DNA of 64,000 bases from Butyrivibrio fibrisolvens. GTDB lineage: Bacteria > Bacillota > Clostridia > Lachnospirales > Lachnospiraceae. The stretch covers positions 1,674,001 through 1,738,000 of the forward strand of contig NZ_CP065800.1 of NCBI RefSeq assembly GCF_023206215.1, written 5' to 3'. Made by a program: the position numbers and the translations under genes. This document shows, one piece after another, positions 27,827 through 36,187 of this stretch. A model generated the notes under the pieces. That model searched no databases and was not told the DNA's origin. It worked only from the letters and a program-made list of their open reading frames with translations. Within the stretch, counting starts at the first letter, position 1. Each line of letters opens with the position of its first letter.

Positions 27827-28816
27827 ATGTCAGATACAATTACAAACGGAAGCTATTATTACACCCAAAGTGCATTTGTACAGAGTATCCACTATTATTC
27901 GAATCAGACTTTTGGAAAAGATAACTTTCAAAGCGCTGTCATTGATAAAAATGATGGCACACTGGAACTAAAGGAAGCAGTTATTGATGATAAGTCTGCC
28001 CAAAAAGGATATACAAGAGTCGTAACTGCTAATGTCTGGAACTCTGAATTTGGTGCATCACAGCTGGATGATGGAAGAACAGCATATTCTTATCAAGGGA
28101 TAATGCACCAGTTCCAGACCATAACCTATCAGAGTTCAAGAGATATAGATGCATCTGAACTTGTTGATACAAAGACTACTGAAGCTGAAAGTGAGGAATA
28201 TCTTGGCGAACTGCTAGTGACTCCGCTTCACGGAATTGGATCAATTCCGGTAGGAGAGAATAACAACTATGTCATGACCGCTTCTGAGGTCATAAAGCCA
28301 GGATCTGAAGATAAGATAGTTCGGGTTCATGTGCATGATCAGGTTATTGATGTAAATGTAGATGAGGTTGACCCGAAGAATGCTACTGTTATCGAAATGT
28401 TTGCATTTTGTCAGTATGCTGATGCACACGGAACCGGAACCTCAGACAAGTTTGGAAGCTTCCATTCCATGAAATCGGTTGTTGATCCGTTTGGGCAAAA
28501 TATTTATGCCTCTATTGATGAGGCAGTCACCAAGAAACAAGACTGGCATAATGCTATATCTTCGTCAAAAATCGCATTTACAAAAGTTATGACAAATGAG
28601 ACTATTGATGCATCAGTTGTTTTAAAAATGCTTGAAGATACTCGGAATCTTTTCATTTCCCAACAAAGAGATAAGGACTTATGGGAGCTTACCGATGAAG
28701 AATGGGAGAAACTACTTGACAGTACCGACAAAGAAATAGAAGCAGCAAAAGAGTTTGCAGATGACAAAGTAGAGGAATTGGTTAAAGAGCGTGAGTCCGA
28801 TCTAAACGGATTATAG
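27827..28816 (+). CDS. Soluble protein of unknown function
   Basis: A 329-residue protein I do not recognise. It has no signal peptide or membrane helix. The N-terminal two thirds look like a mixed alpha/beta domain, rich in Tyr, Gln and Thr; the last ~70 residues (DLWELTDEEWEKLLDST onwards) are a charged helix. AAAGGAAC precedes the start. The N-terminal residues MSDTITNGSYYYTQSAFV have no clear homologue in my memory. It follows the orphan LytTR gene by 66 bases and may share its transcript. Confidence 0.65.
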   Translation: MSDTITNGSYYYTQSAFVQSIHYYSNQTFGKDNFQSAVIDKNDGTLELKEAVIDDKSAQKGYTRVVTANVWNSEFGASQLDDGRTAYSYQGIMHQFQTITYQSSRDIDASELVDTKTTEAESEEYLGELLVTPLHGIGSIPVGENNNYVMTASEVIKPGSEDKIVRVHVHDQVIDVNVDEVDPKNATVIEMFAFCQYADAHGTGTSDKFGSFHSMKSVVDPFGQNIYASIDEAVTKKQDWHNAISSSKIAFTKVMTNETIDASVVLKMLEDTRNLFISQQRDKDLWELTDEEWEKLLDSTDKEIEAAKEFADDKVEELVKERESDLNGL

Positions 28817-28848
28817 GAAAAAATAATAGTAATGGTAAAACGTTCAGA

Positions 28849-28881
28849 GCGAAAGGGCTGCATTAGCAGTCCTTTCGGCGC
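28849..28881. other. Hairpin after the unknown gene, terminator-like
   Basis: GCGAAAGGGCTGC pairs with GCAGTCCTTTCGGCGC around a four-base loop. There is no T-run, so termination is uncertain. Confidence 0.5.
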
Positions 28882-28943
28882 TTGAAGGGGGATGGGCATA
28901 ATCATCGAATGGTGTAAAGGGTAGTGTTTTATTACGCAAAAAT

Positions 28944-28972
28944 AAGCTCCGCTAAGAATGCGTACTCGCGCG
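28944..28972. repeat. Short dispersed repeat, copy A (AGCTCCGCT type)
   Basis: AGCTCCGCTAAGAATGCGTA followed by CTCGCGCGA recurs at 38784-38812 with four changes. Both copies are intergenic and palindrome-rich. Confidence 0.55.
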
Positions 28973-29044
28973 AAAAGAATATTTGTAGTATTATGTTGGT
29001 AAGAGCGGTCGCTTTTTACTACATAGTAAGCTGAGGAGTTGCTT

Positions 29045-29242
29045 ATGCAGGAAATAAATGAGAAAAATGAGCTAGATTATACCTGTGGAATTTCAGATGA
29101 TGAACTAACTGAAAGATTTAAGGAATCCATACGTATAGACGAAGAGATAAGAAAAATTAAAGGACTTCCTACGTCAGGTTATGATGCCGAATCAAAGCGT
29201 GCATATATACTTTACCCTGACGGGAGGAAAGAGTATGTCTGA
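29045..29242 (+). CDS. Small protein, probable antitoxin of the zeta-like toxin
   Basis: A 65-residue acidic protein (GISDDELTERF, IRIDEEIRKIKG). GAGGAG lies about six bases before ATG 29045. It overlaps the next gene by eight bases, the usual arrangement of antitoxin then toxin. The C-terminal YILYPDGRKEYV resembles the end of short proteins found before zeta-like kinases. Its antitoxin role is inferred from position and size. Confidence 0.7.
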   Translation: MQEINEKNELDYTCGISDDELTERFKESIRIDEEIRKIKGLPTSGYDAESKRAYILYPDGRKEYV

Positions 29243-29816
29243 TAAAGAGAAGAGTTTAAAGCCGGAGGTAATTGTTTTTGCTGGACCTAATGGCAGTGGA
29301 AAATCAACTATTACAAAGATGGCAAAGACAGTTGGTGTGTACATTAATGCGGATGATATTAAAAAGTCCAGCTTATGTAGCGACCTGGAAGCAGCTCAAA
29401 AGGCAGAGGAACTCCGAGAACAGGCTATAAGGGAAAGAAGAGATTTTACATTCGAAACTGTTCTTTCTACAGATAGAAATCTTAATCTCTTGAGACGTGC
29501 TAGAGAGAATGGTTACTTTATTAGATGCATTTATGTTCTAACTGCATCTCCAGATATTAATGTAGCTCGTGTAAAGATTAGAGAGGTTTCAGGTGGCCAT
29601 GGTGTGCCTGAGGAAAAGGTCAGATCTAGGTATTATAAGGCATTATCTTTAGTTCCACAGTTGGTTGATGTATGTGATATATTGCATGTGTATGACAATA
29701 CAGACAGCCCATTTAGGATTTTTAAAAAGCGAAAAGATGTTTATTTTCGATGGGAAAACGATTATTGGAATAACGAGAACATTGCAAAGTTAACAGGGAT
29801 ACATGATTATAAATAA
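29235..29816 (+). CDS. Zeta-toxin-like P-loop kinase
   Basis: A 193-residue protein with Walker A GPNGSGKST, NADDI, FETVLST and the family signature GGHGVPEEKV...RYY. Zeta toxins phosphorylate UDP-sugars of the cell-wall pathway and are held in check by a small partner. The start at 29235 is used because GGGAGGA stands seven bases upstream; the upstream ATG at 29181 lies inside the small gene. Translational overlap with the preceding gene supports a toxin-antitoxin pair. Some relatives are harmless kinases, so toxicity is inferred. Confidence 0.8.
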   Translation: MSDKEKSLKPEVIVFAGPNGSGKSTITKMAKTVGVYINADDIKKSSLCSDLEAAQKAEELREQAIRERRDFTFETVLSTDRNLNLLRRARENGYFIRCIYVLTASPDINVARVKIREVSGGHGVPEEKVRSRYYKALSLVPQLVDVCDILHVYDNTDSPFRIFKKRKDVYFRWENDYWNNENIAKLTGIHDYK

Positions 29817-29936
29817 ATGATTGCATCCATTTGTCATTGATGTTATCATCATTTTGAAAATATAAAGAAAGAGCGTCTAACGTACAGGTGATGAAATGAG
29901 CATTAGATAATTTAGCTTGAGTGAACACGATCAGTA

Positions 29937-30038
29937 ATGAAAATGCTGCTTATGGCAGCTGTTTTGTGTACGCTTAAACTGGATTATCATGCATTCGTGG
30001 CCTGTTTTTTTATACTAATAGTAGGTCTATTTGTGTGA
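29937..30038 (+). CDS. Leader peptide of the ABC-F gene (33 residues)
   Basis: An open frame ATG 29937 to TGA 30036-30038 encodes a hydrophobic peptide (MKMLLMAAVLCTLKLDYHAF and 13 more residues). Its stop codon touches the first base of the terminator stem. There is no strong Shine-Dalgarno. The layout is that of translation-controlled attenuators in front of ribosome-protection ABC-F and other antibiotic-response genes: a stalled ribosome would alter folding downstream. Translation is unproven. Confidence 0.55.
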   Translation: MKMLLMAAVLCTLKLDYHAFVACFFILIVGLFV

Positions 30039-30072
30039 GTCTATTTTGCGTATGCAAAGTAGGCTTATTTTT
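30031..30072 (+). terminator. Leader terminator (attenuator) of the ABC-F gene
   Basis: AGTCTATTTTGC (30038-30049) pairs with GCAAAGTAGGCT (30054-30065) and is followed by TATTTTT. A second copy of the 5' arm, GGTCTATTTG at 30024-30033, could pair with the same 3' arm, giving an alternative fold. It lies 33 bases before the start codon. Confidence 0.7.
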
Positions 30073-30104
30073 GTGCAGCATTTAGTCTAAGGAGGGATGC
30101 CTGA

Positions 30105-31636
30105 ATGTTACAGATTAAAGACCTGACTATCACACACAAGAAGGATCTACGGATTATTCTTGATAAATTCAACATGGTTTTAAATGATGGGGATAAGGCT
30201 GTTATTATCGGGGAAGAAGGTAATGGCAAGTCAACGCTTATGAAGTGGATATATAATCCGCTGATGGCTGAAGAATATACAGAATGCGATGGGGAGCTGA
30301 TAACTTCCGGAGAGGTTCTGGGATACCTTCCTCAGGAACTTCCTGATGTTGACAAAGATAAAACGGTGTATGAATACTTTTCGGAAGCCAAACTATTTTT
30401 TGACAAAGATCCAAAAGAATTATCAGAACTTGCTAAGGAATTCGGGGTTTCTACAGATTTTTATTATAGTGATCAGAAAATGGGAAGTCTGTCAGGCGGC
30501 GAGAAAGTTAAGGCTCAGCTATTAAGACTTCTGATGGATAAGCCTACGGTCCTTCTACTGGACGAGCCTTCAAACGACATCGACATAAGTACGCTGGAAC
30601 TGCTGGAAAGGCTTATAAAGGGTTGGAAACACATAGTTTTGTTCATATCTCATGATGAGACTCTTATTGAGAACACCGCCAATGTGGTGATCCATATTGA
30701 GCAGATCATGAGGAAAACAAAGAGTAGATATACTATTGTCAGAGACAATTACAAAAATTATATACAAAAAGAGCTGAGAACTTCCAGCGTCAGGAACAGC
30801 TGGCTATTAATGACAAGAAAGAGAAAAAGCGCCGCGATGAAAAGTATGCAAGAGTATATAACAGCGTTGAGCATGCTCTTTCTAATGTTTCCAGGCAGGC
30901 GCCGGCAGTAGGCAAGAATCTCAAAGACAAGATGCATACGGTAAAAGCTATGGGCAAGCGTTTTGCCAAGGAAGATGAGAATATGACCAAGATGCCTGAA
31001 AAGGAAGAAGCTATATTTTTTAAACTGGGCAAGGAAGATGCCGTGATGCCTGCCGGTAAGACCGTTATAGAGTATAGTCTCGATGAGTTGAGAACGCCTG
31101 ATGATTCTAAGGTTCTGGCCAAAGACATCTTTTTACGGGTAAGAGGACCCGAGAAGATATGCATAGTCGGAACTAACGGCGCAGGTAAGACTACTCTTCT
31201 TAAAAAGGTGGCTAAAGAGCTTCTTGCAAGGAGCGATATTAAAGCTCAGTACATGCCGCAAAACTATGAGGAACTTCTGGATCTTGATGTGACTCCTGTT
31301 GAATTTCTTGATGATACAGGAGATAAGGCAGTAAGGACCCGCATCAGGACTTATCTTGGATCGCTAAAATATACAGCTGATGAGATGGATCATCCAATAA
31401 GAGAGTTATCCGGTGGTCAGAAGGCTAAGGTGCTTCTTCTTAAAATGAGTCTGTCTGATGCCAATGTGCTTATTCTGGATGAGCCTACGAGAAACTTCTC
31501 GCCCCTGTCAGGACCTGTTATCAGGAAGATGATAGCTTCTTTTCCAGGAGCGGTGATAAGTATATCACATGACAGAAAATATATAGAAGAAGTATGTACC
31601 AGAACATATAGATTGACAGAGAAAGGACTTGAATGA
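30105..31636 (+). pseudogene. ABC-F ATPase (ribosome-protection type), frameshifted at an A5 run
   Basis: With one added base this is a 510-residue ABC-F protein: first ABC domain with GEEGNGKST, LSGGEKVK and LLLDEPSNDID; a charged linker; second ABC domain with GTNGAGKTT, LSGGQKAK and LILDEPTRNFSPLSG; no membrane segment. As given, frame changes at the A5 run 30766-30770: after NYIQ the expected KRAENFQRQ lies in the -1 frame, so two parts result (30105-30911 and about 30932-31636). ABC-F proteins bind ribosomes, and several remove antibiotics. GGAGGG precedes the start, and the leader has an attenuator. Whether the shift is real is undecided; see the homopolymer finding. Confidence 0.82.
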
Positions 31637-31639
31637 TAT

Positions 31640-32404
31640 ATGAACTATTTCGTTGAAGGATTGCAGGGAAGTGGTAAGAGTACTCTGGTAGGGAAACTAT
31701 CAGATAAATATAAGGATCATGAAGCCGTTCGCGAAGGCGATTATTCGCCGGTTGAGCTTGCATGGTGTGCCTATGTGAGCATGGATCAGTACGACAGTAT
31801 TTTAGAAAAATATAGTGAGATAAAGCCTTTAATAGAGGCTAAGAGCGTCTCGGAAGATGGACATATGATCATCTGCTATACGCAGATCATTACTGATGTT
31901 CCGGGATTCCACAGGGATCTTGAGCAGCATGAGATCTATAATGGGCGAAGGGATTTTGACGAGTTTAAGGATATTGTACTTGGCAGATATCGCAGGTGGA
32001 ATACGGATAAGATGATCTTTGAATGCTCTCTTTTCCAGAATACAGTTGAAGATATGATCCTGTACAGGTGCTTGTCAGATGAAGAGATAATTGATTTCTA
32101 TAGAGAAGTTTGTAAGGCTCTTGAGGGTAAGAACATGCATATCTATTACTTAAAAACGGAAAATATTCCTGAAAGTATAGATATTATAAGAAAAGAACGA
32201 GCTGATGATGATGGTAATGAGATGTGGTATCCGCTTATGATCAGGTATTTTGATGAATCGCCTTATGCAAAGAAGTATGGTGTATCCGGGAATGAAGGAC
32301 TGCTTGCGCATTTAGAGCACAGGCAGGAGTTAGAGCTTAGGATGTGTCAGGAACTGTTTGGGGATAAATGCACGATTCTAAAATCCAAGGAATATGATAT
32401 TTAA
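31640..32404 (+). CDS. P-loop NTPase/kinase of unknown substrate
   Basis: A 254-residue protein with an N-terminal Walker A (EGLQGSGKSTL) and a kinase-like architecture. It starts three bases after the ABC-F stop, so the two are translationally linked. The rest (GRYRRWNTDKMIFECSLFQN, RKERADD) suggests a nucleoside- or small-molecule-kinase-like fold. Given its partner, a link to drug response is possible but unsupported. Confidence 0.7.
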   Translation: MNYFVEGLQGSGKSTLVGKLSDKYKDHEAVREGDYSPVELAWCAYVSMDQYDSILEKYSEIKPLIEAKSVSEDGHMIICYTQIITDVPGFHRDLEQHEIYNGRRDFDEFKDIVLGRYRRWNTDKMIFECSLFQNTVEDMILYRCLSDEEIIDFYREVCKALEGKNMHIYYLKTENIPESIDIIRKERADDDGNEMWYPLMIRYFDESPYAKKYGVSGNEGLLAHLEHRQELELRMCQELFGDKCTILKSKEYDI

Positions 32405-32506
32405 TACTGATTTTTACTGGTTCGGGAAAAGAGCTTAAACTTCAGGGCAATGTACTAAAGCGAAAAGATTGTATGCTGGATAATTTGTAGAAAATATGTT
32501 TCTATA

Positions 32507-32569
32507 CAGATTTGACAGATTTAGCAGAAATGACAGATTTTACAGAATTGACAGATTTGACAGAAAAAA
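32507..32569. repeat. Seven-unit, nine-base tandem repeat
   Basis: The unit CAGATTTGA is repeated seven times in register with one to four changes per unit. It is noncoding as far as can be seen, lying 100 bases after the P-loop gene. Confidence 0.8.
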
Positions 32570-32624
32570 GCTATGCTGTAGAGATTGCTCGTCAAAGAAG
32601 AGTGTAAAGTGTTCAGAGAAAATG

Positions 32625-32654
32625 ACCTGTCGCACTAATTGCTTAGTTCGACAG
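32625..32654. repeat. Solo hairpin related to the IS end
   Basis: CTGTCGCACTAA-TTGC-TTAGTTCGACAG is a 12-base stem whose arm CTGTCGCACTAA is identical to the left end of the IS at 34204. It may serve as the terminator of the minus-strand radical SAM gene. Confidence 0.55.
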
Positions 32655-32677
32655 CCCATTTTATATAGAATTGATGT

Positions 32678-33280
32678 TTAGTTATTGCTGTATTTCCTTA
32701 TTCTAAGCGGTATATTGTGCTCATTTGATAAAGCAATGCACCTGTCCTTTTCTTCTTCCGGAAGTACATCTACTATAGACCATCTGACATCCCCTATAAC
32801 CTCTCTGCATCTTTTGGTGAACTCAACCATATTTTCAAAACCGTTTGTGAGAATAGGCCTTGTGACATCCTCGTATTCTTTTTTGGAAGGAGCATTGAGA
32901 CTTACAGATACGCTGTCGATCACTTTAGAAAGCTCAGGGACTATGTCACGGCCATTCTCAGCTGAACCCTGTCCATTAGTGTTGAGTCTTATCTTAAGGC
33001 CTTTTTCTTTCTTGGCATAGTCAGCGGCATCAAGGAGAATATCAAGCTGGCAGGTTGGCTCGCCGTAGCCGCAGAAGACCAGTTCTTTATATCCTGTAAA
33101 ATCAAAGCTTTTGATCGCATCAATAACTTCTTCCTTTGACGGATTAATCTGATGCCACAATGTATCTGCATCGCCAACTCCATCTTTTACAAATCTTATA
33201 CAAAAGGTACAGCGGCAGTTGCACTTGTTGGTAATATTGGCATATACGCTGTCTTTGTAGGTGTAGATTATATCAGCCAT
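32678..33280 (-). CDS. Radical SAM protein, TatD-associated/TIGR04038-like
   Basis: A 200-residue protein with the CX3CX2C cluster motif (Cys20, Cys24, Cys27 in KCNCRCTFC), a GYGEPT glycine-rich motif and SLNAPSKKEYE. The size and sequence match the short radical SAM family that accompanies TatD nucleases or TIGR04002 S-components. It should use SAM and a 4Fe-4S cluster. It begins inside the end of the ECF S-component gene (overlap eight bases), so the two are coupled. The substrate is not known. Confidence 0.82.
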   Translation of the reverse strand: MADIIYTYKDSVYANITNKCNCRCTFCIRFVKDGVGDADTLWHQINPSKEEVIDAIKSFDFTGYKELVFCGYGEPTCQLDILLDAADYAKKEKGLKIRLNTNGQGSAENGRDIVPELSKVIDSVSVSLNAPSKKEYEDVTRPILTNGFENMVEFTKRCREVIGDVRWSIVDVLPEEEKDRCIALSNEHNIPLRIRKYSNN

Positions 33281-33794
33281 TGGTTACCTCCACTTTTGAT
33301 TTGAAGCTGATCTTGTCAAGAGCCTGTCCAAGGAGAATGAAGAAGAACATGCTTCCTCCTGATTGTACCAGACCTCCTGTAAGCCCTGAAAGAAGCGCTG
33401 TTTTAATCCCGAACATTACCGCTTCAGCTATAAAGTAACCAGTATGAGAGATTAAATATGCTATTATCGGAGCAATATAATTTCTTTTATTTAGTATAGT
33501 TGATCCTTTGTTTGTAAAAGGAAGGACTAAAAGTGCCTTGATGATGATGGTAGCGATCGCCCATGCCGGTGCAGTCAGAAGATCTGCAAGTCCTCCGCCT
33601 ATTGCTCCGGCAGCCATTGCATAGGGAGCTGGCAGTATTGCTGCCGCAAGATATATAAGTCCATCACCAAAGTGGACATAGCCTCCATGGGCCCCCACCG
33701 GGATATGTCCGATATAGGCTGTGAAAATAGTGATAAGTGCTGCGAATATTCCTGTTAGTGTAATGTTGTAGATTCTGCTGTCTGTTTTTTTCAT
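33273..33794 (-). CDS. ECF transporter S component, TIGR04002-like
   Basis: A 173-residue, five- or six-helix membrane protein with the S-component N-terminus (ITLTGIFAALITIFTAY), GAHGGYVHFGDG and a glycine-rich helix AAGAIGGGLADLL. It would bind an unidentified small metabolite for import by a shared ECF module. AAAGGAG stands before the start. The overlapping radical SAM gene suggests that the imported compound is processed by, or made with, that enzyme. Confidence 0.85.
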   Translation of the reverse strand: MKKTDSRIYNITLTGIFAALITIFTAYIGHIPVGAHGGYVHFGDGLIYLAAAILPAPYAMAAGAIGGGLADLLTAPAWAIATIIIKALLVLPFTNKGSTILNKRNYIAPIIAYLISHTGYFIAEAVMFGIKTALLSGLTGGLVQSGGSMFFFILLGQALDKISFKSKVEVTNG

Positions 33795-33993
33795 CGCTTC
33801 TTTACTCCTTTAACGCTTTGCTATGACAAATAATATACTCTGAACTTTGGCATTGTTGAAATGTTCAGTTTTGGATATTTTATTAATACCAGATTTTAAG
33901 ATGCGCAAGATGCGCTTTACAGAGCTTCATGTTTACTATTACAATAGTTTTTATTGTAGAGAAATATCGGTTAAGGAGAATCTGGTTTAATGA

Positions 33994-34161
33994 AAAATCC
34001 AGATACTTCTGACAGGAATAGACCATGCGGCAGATATGGTATCGCTTGCAGCAGAACTTGCCAGGAAGGCTGGCGATACAACGCCCTGGCCTAATATCGA
34101 TGACCACTATTTTGAAATAGCTTCGAAGGAGCTGGGGATTCCCGAGTATAGCTCTTTTTAA
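33994..34161 (+). pseudogene. C-terminal remnant of an unidentified gene
   Basis: A 55-codon open stretch without usable start encodes a protein-like C-terminus (LLTGIDHAADMVSLAAELAR, later HYFEIASKELGIPEYSSF). An in-frame TGA lies just upstream and the stop at 34159. It stands next to the IS left end and probably lost its 5' part. Upstream, 33795-33990 holds no recognised feature except the minus-strand promoter region of the S-component gene. Confidence 0.4.
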
Positions 34162-34203
34162 AAGGTATTTTTACTGATATTATTGATAATAAAGAATGGA
34201 TAA

Positions 34204-36112
34204 GAAGGGGCTGTCGCACTAAGTGCGAGGCCCCTTTTTGTATGCGAAAATACTGTGTTTAACACAAAAATCGGGCTTCGAAAAGCCCGATTTTTGCTGT
34301 AAAATATGTTTATGCGACTAAACAAAATCTTACAAGGAGATTATACAGTATCTTCCTTGTATCATCAAATCAAACTTCCGCTCGACATAGAAATATCTAT
34401 TCCCTCTGATGATCCGGTGCGCCTGGTTAGTGCATTTGTGGAGGAGATGAATCTTTCTGATCTTTATGAGACTTATGACAGAATCAGAAAGAATCAGGCC
34501 TCACCGCGTCAGATGCTTAAGATTGTGATCTATGCTGCAATGAACAGAATCTATTCAAGTCGTGATATTGAGTCTGCCTGCAAGAGAGACATTAATTTCA
34601 TGTACCTTCTAGACGGAGCACCTGCTCCTGATCATTCCACCATAGCAAGATTTATATCAATTCATCTCTCACAATGCGCTAAGCAGATCATGGCGCAGGT
34701 CGGAACCATACTGCTCGAACTTGGTGAGATTTCAGGTGAGAATATCTTTATTGACGGAACCAAGATAGAGTCAGTTGCTAACAAATACACCTTTGTATGG
34801 AAGAAAGCTGTATCCAGGAACATGATAAAGCTGACTAAAAGGATATGTATTTTCTGCGCTGAATGTGAAGAGCTCTATGGGATAAAAGTAGTCTATAAAG
34901 ATCAGATATCATTACGCACCATTAAGCGTTTAAGGAAAAAACTGTATAAACTCAAAGATGATGAAGGCATCCAGTTCGTACATGGTATTGGAAAAAGAAA
35001 GACTCCACTCCAGCGTTCAATAGAAACCCTTGAAGAATACATAGAAAAACTCAAAGAGTACAACCACAAGCTTTATGTATGCGGAACCAGAAACAGTTAT
35101 TCAAAGACTGATACAGATGCAACATTCATGAGGATGAAAGAAGATGCCATGCTCAACGGTCAGCTTAAACCAGCATATAACCTGCAGCATGGAGTGGACT
35201 CAGAGTATGTCACATGGCTGGATGTATTCCCAGCTCCAACAGATACCATTACACTGATTCCGTTCCTTAAAGACATGGAGGTTCATCTTACATTCAAGTA
35301 TAAGAATATCGTTGCTGATGCAGGCTATGAAAGCGAAGAGAATTATATTTTTATCGAATCCAATGAACAGACTGCATACATCAAGCCTCAGAACTATGAG
35401 CTTTCAAAAACAAGGAAGTTCAGAAATGACATAAGCAGACGTGAAAACATGGACTATGATCCCGAATCAGACAGCTACATATGTAGAAATGGAAAACAGC
35501 TCACTGCAGTATCCAAGAGAACCCAAAAAACAGCAACGGGATATCAGCGTGAAGTAACTATATATGAGTGCGAAAGCTGCAACAACTGTCCATACAAGAA
35601 AGACTGTATTAAAGGCAATAACTGCAAGACCGCGTTTGAAGAGAGAAACAAGAAGCTTTCAGTTTCAAGAAAAATGGAAGAAAAGCGGGCAGAATGTCTT
35701 GAACGAATAACCAGCGATTACGGAACTCAGCTGAGAATGAACCGTAGTATTCAAGCGGAAGGATCCTTCGCAAACGTGAAAGAAGACATGAACTTCAGAA
35801 GATATCTATATCGCGGAAAAGAAAATGTTCTTGCACAGAGCATACTTCTGGCAATCGGTTATGACATAAATAAGCTGCATCATAAGATTGTATCTGATCG
35901 AACCGGAACGCATCTGTTTGAATTGAAAAAAGCCTCATAATTTTTGACACTTCAAAACGAAAAAGGCAATAATGCGCCGATTATCACATCGGCTTGTTAA
36001 AGTACTCAATTTTTCACAATAACAATGAAGACCATTTCTCAAATCCACAATTTATGGTAAGAAAAAGGGGCCTCGCTTAGATGATTTAATCATCTAAAGC
36101 GACAACCCCTTC
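34204..36112 (+). mobile_element. IS1182-like insertion sequence, complete
   Basis: The element is bounded by GAAGGGGCTGTCGC at the left and the complement of GAAGGGGTTGTCGC at the right (13 of 14 identical). Each end is itself a hairpin: GGGGC..TCGCACTTAGTGCGA..CCCC at left, and GGGGCCTCGC...GCGACAACCCC at right. Both have a T-run pointing inward, so they also act as terminators. It carries one transposase. No clear target duplication was seen. Confidence 0.85.
34306..35940 (+). CDS. IS1182-family transposase
   Basis: A 544-residue DDE transposase. The N-terminal domain has SPRQMLKIVIYAAMNR and HSTIARF; the catalytic core shows DGTKIES, then DTDATFMRMK, VADAGYESEENY and a cysteine set CESCNNCPYKKDC; the C-terminus has MNRSIQAEGSFANVKEDM with the catalytic Glu. 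The frame is intact, so the element may be active. ATG 34306 or 34312 could be the start; no strong ribosome site is seen, as is common in IS. Confidence 0.92.
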   Translation: MFMRLNKILQGDYTVSSLYHQIKLPLDIEISIPSDDPVRLVSAFVEEMNLSDLYETYDRIRKNQASPRQMLKIVIYAAMNRIYSSRDIESACKRDINFMYLLDGAPAPDHSTIARFISIHLSQCAKQIMAQVGTILLELGEISGENIFIDGTKIESVANKYTFVWKKAVSRNMIKLTKRICIFCAECEELYGIKVVYKDQISLRTIKRLRKKLYKLKDDEGIQFVHGIGKRKTPLQRSIETLEEYIEKLKEYNHKLYVCGTRNSYSKTDTDATFMRMKEDAMLNGQLKPAYNLQHGVDSEYVTWLDVFPAPTDTITLIPFLKDMEVHLTFKYKNIVADAGYESEENYIFIESNEQTAYIKPQNYELSKTRKFRNDISRRENMDYDPESDSYICRNGKQLTAVSKRTQKTATGYQREVTIYECESCNNCPYKKDCIKGNNCKTAFEERNKKLSVSRKMEEKRAECLERITSDYGTQLRMNRSIQAEGSFANVKEDMNFRRYLYRGKENVLAQSILLAIGYDINKLHHKIVSDRTGTHLFELKKAS

Positions 36113-36187
36113 AACTTTATAAGGTTGGGTAAAAGTATAGTAAAAGAATAATGAGTTTGTAGGAATGTAATTGCCGTGGAGGGAATC

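Noticed and set aside
32496..32681. Reading frame with RFDR repeats across the nine-base tandem array
   Set aside because: The protein repeat is produced by the DNA repeat, there is no ribosome site and the remainder has no protein-like character.
33991..34093. Small cysteine-containing peptide starting at ATG 33990 with AAGGAG upstream
   Set aside because: It is the shifted frame of a more protein-like C-terminal remnant, and the spacing to the ribosome site is long.
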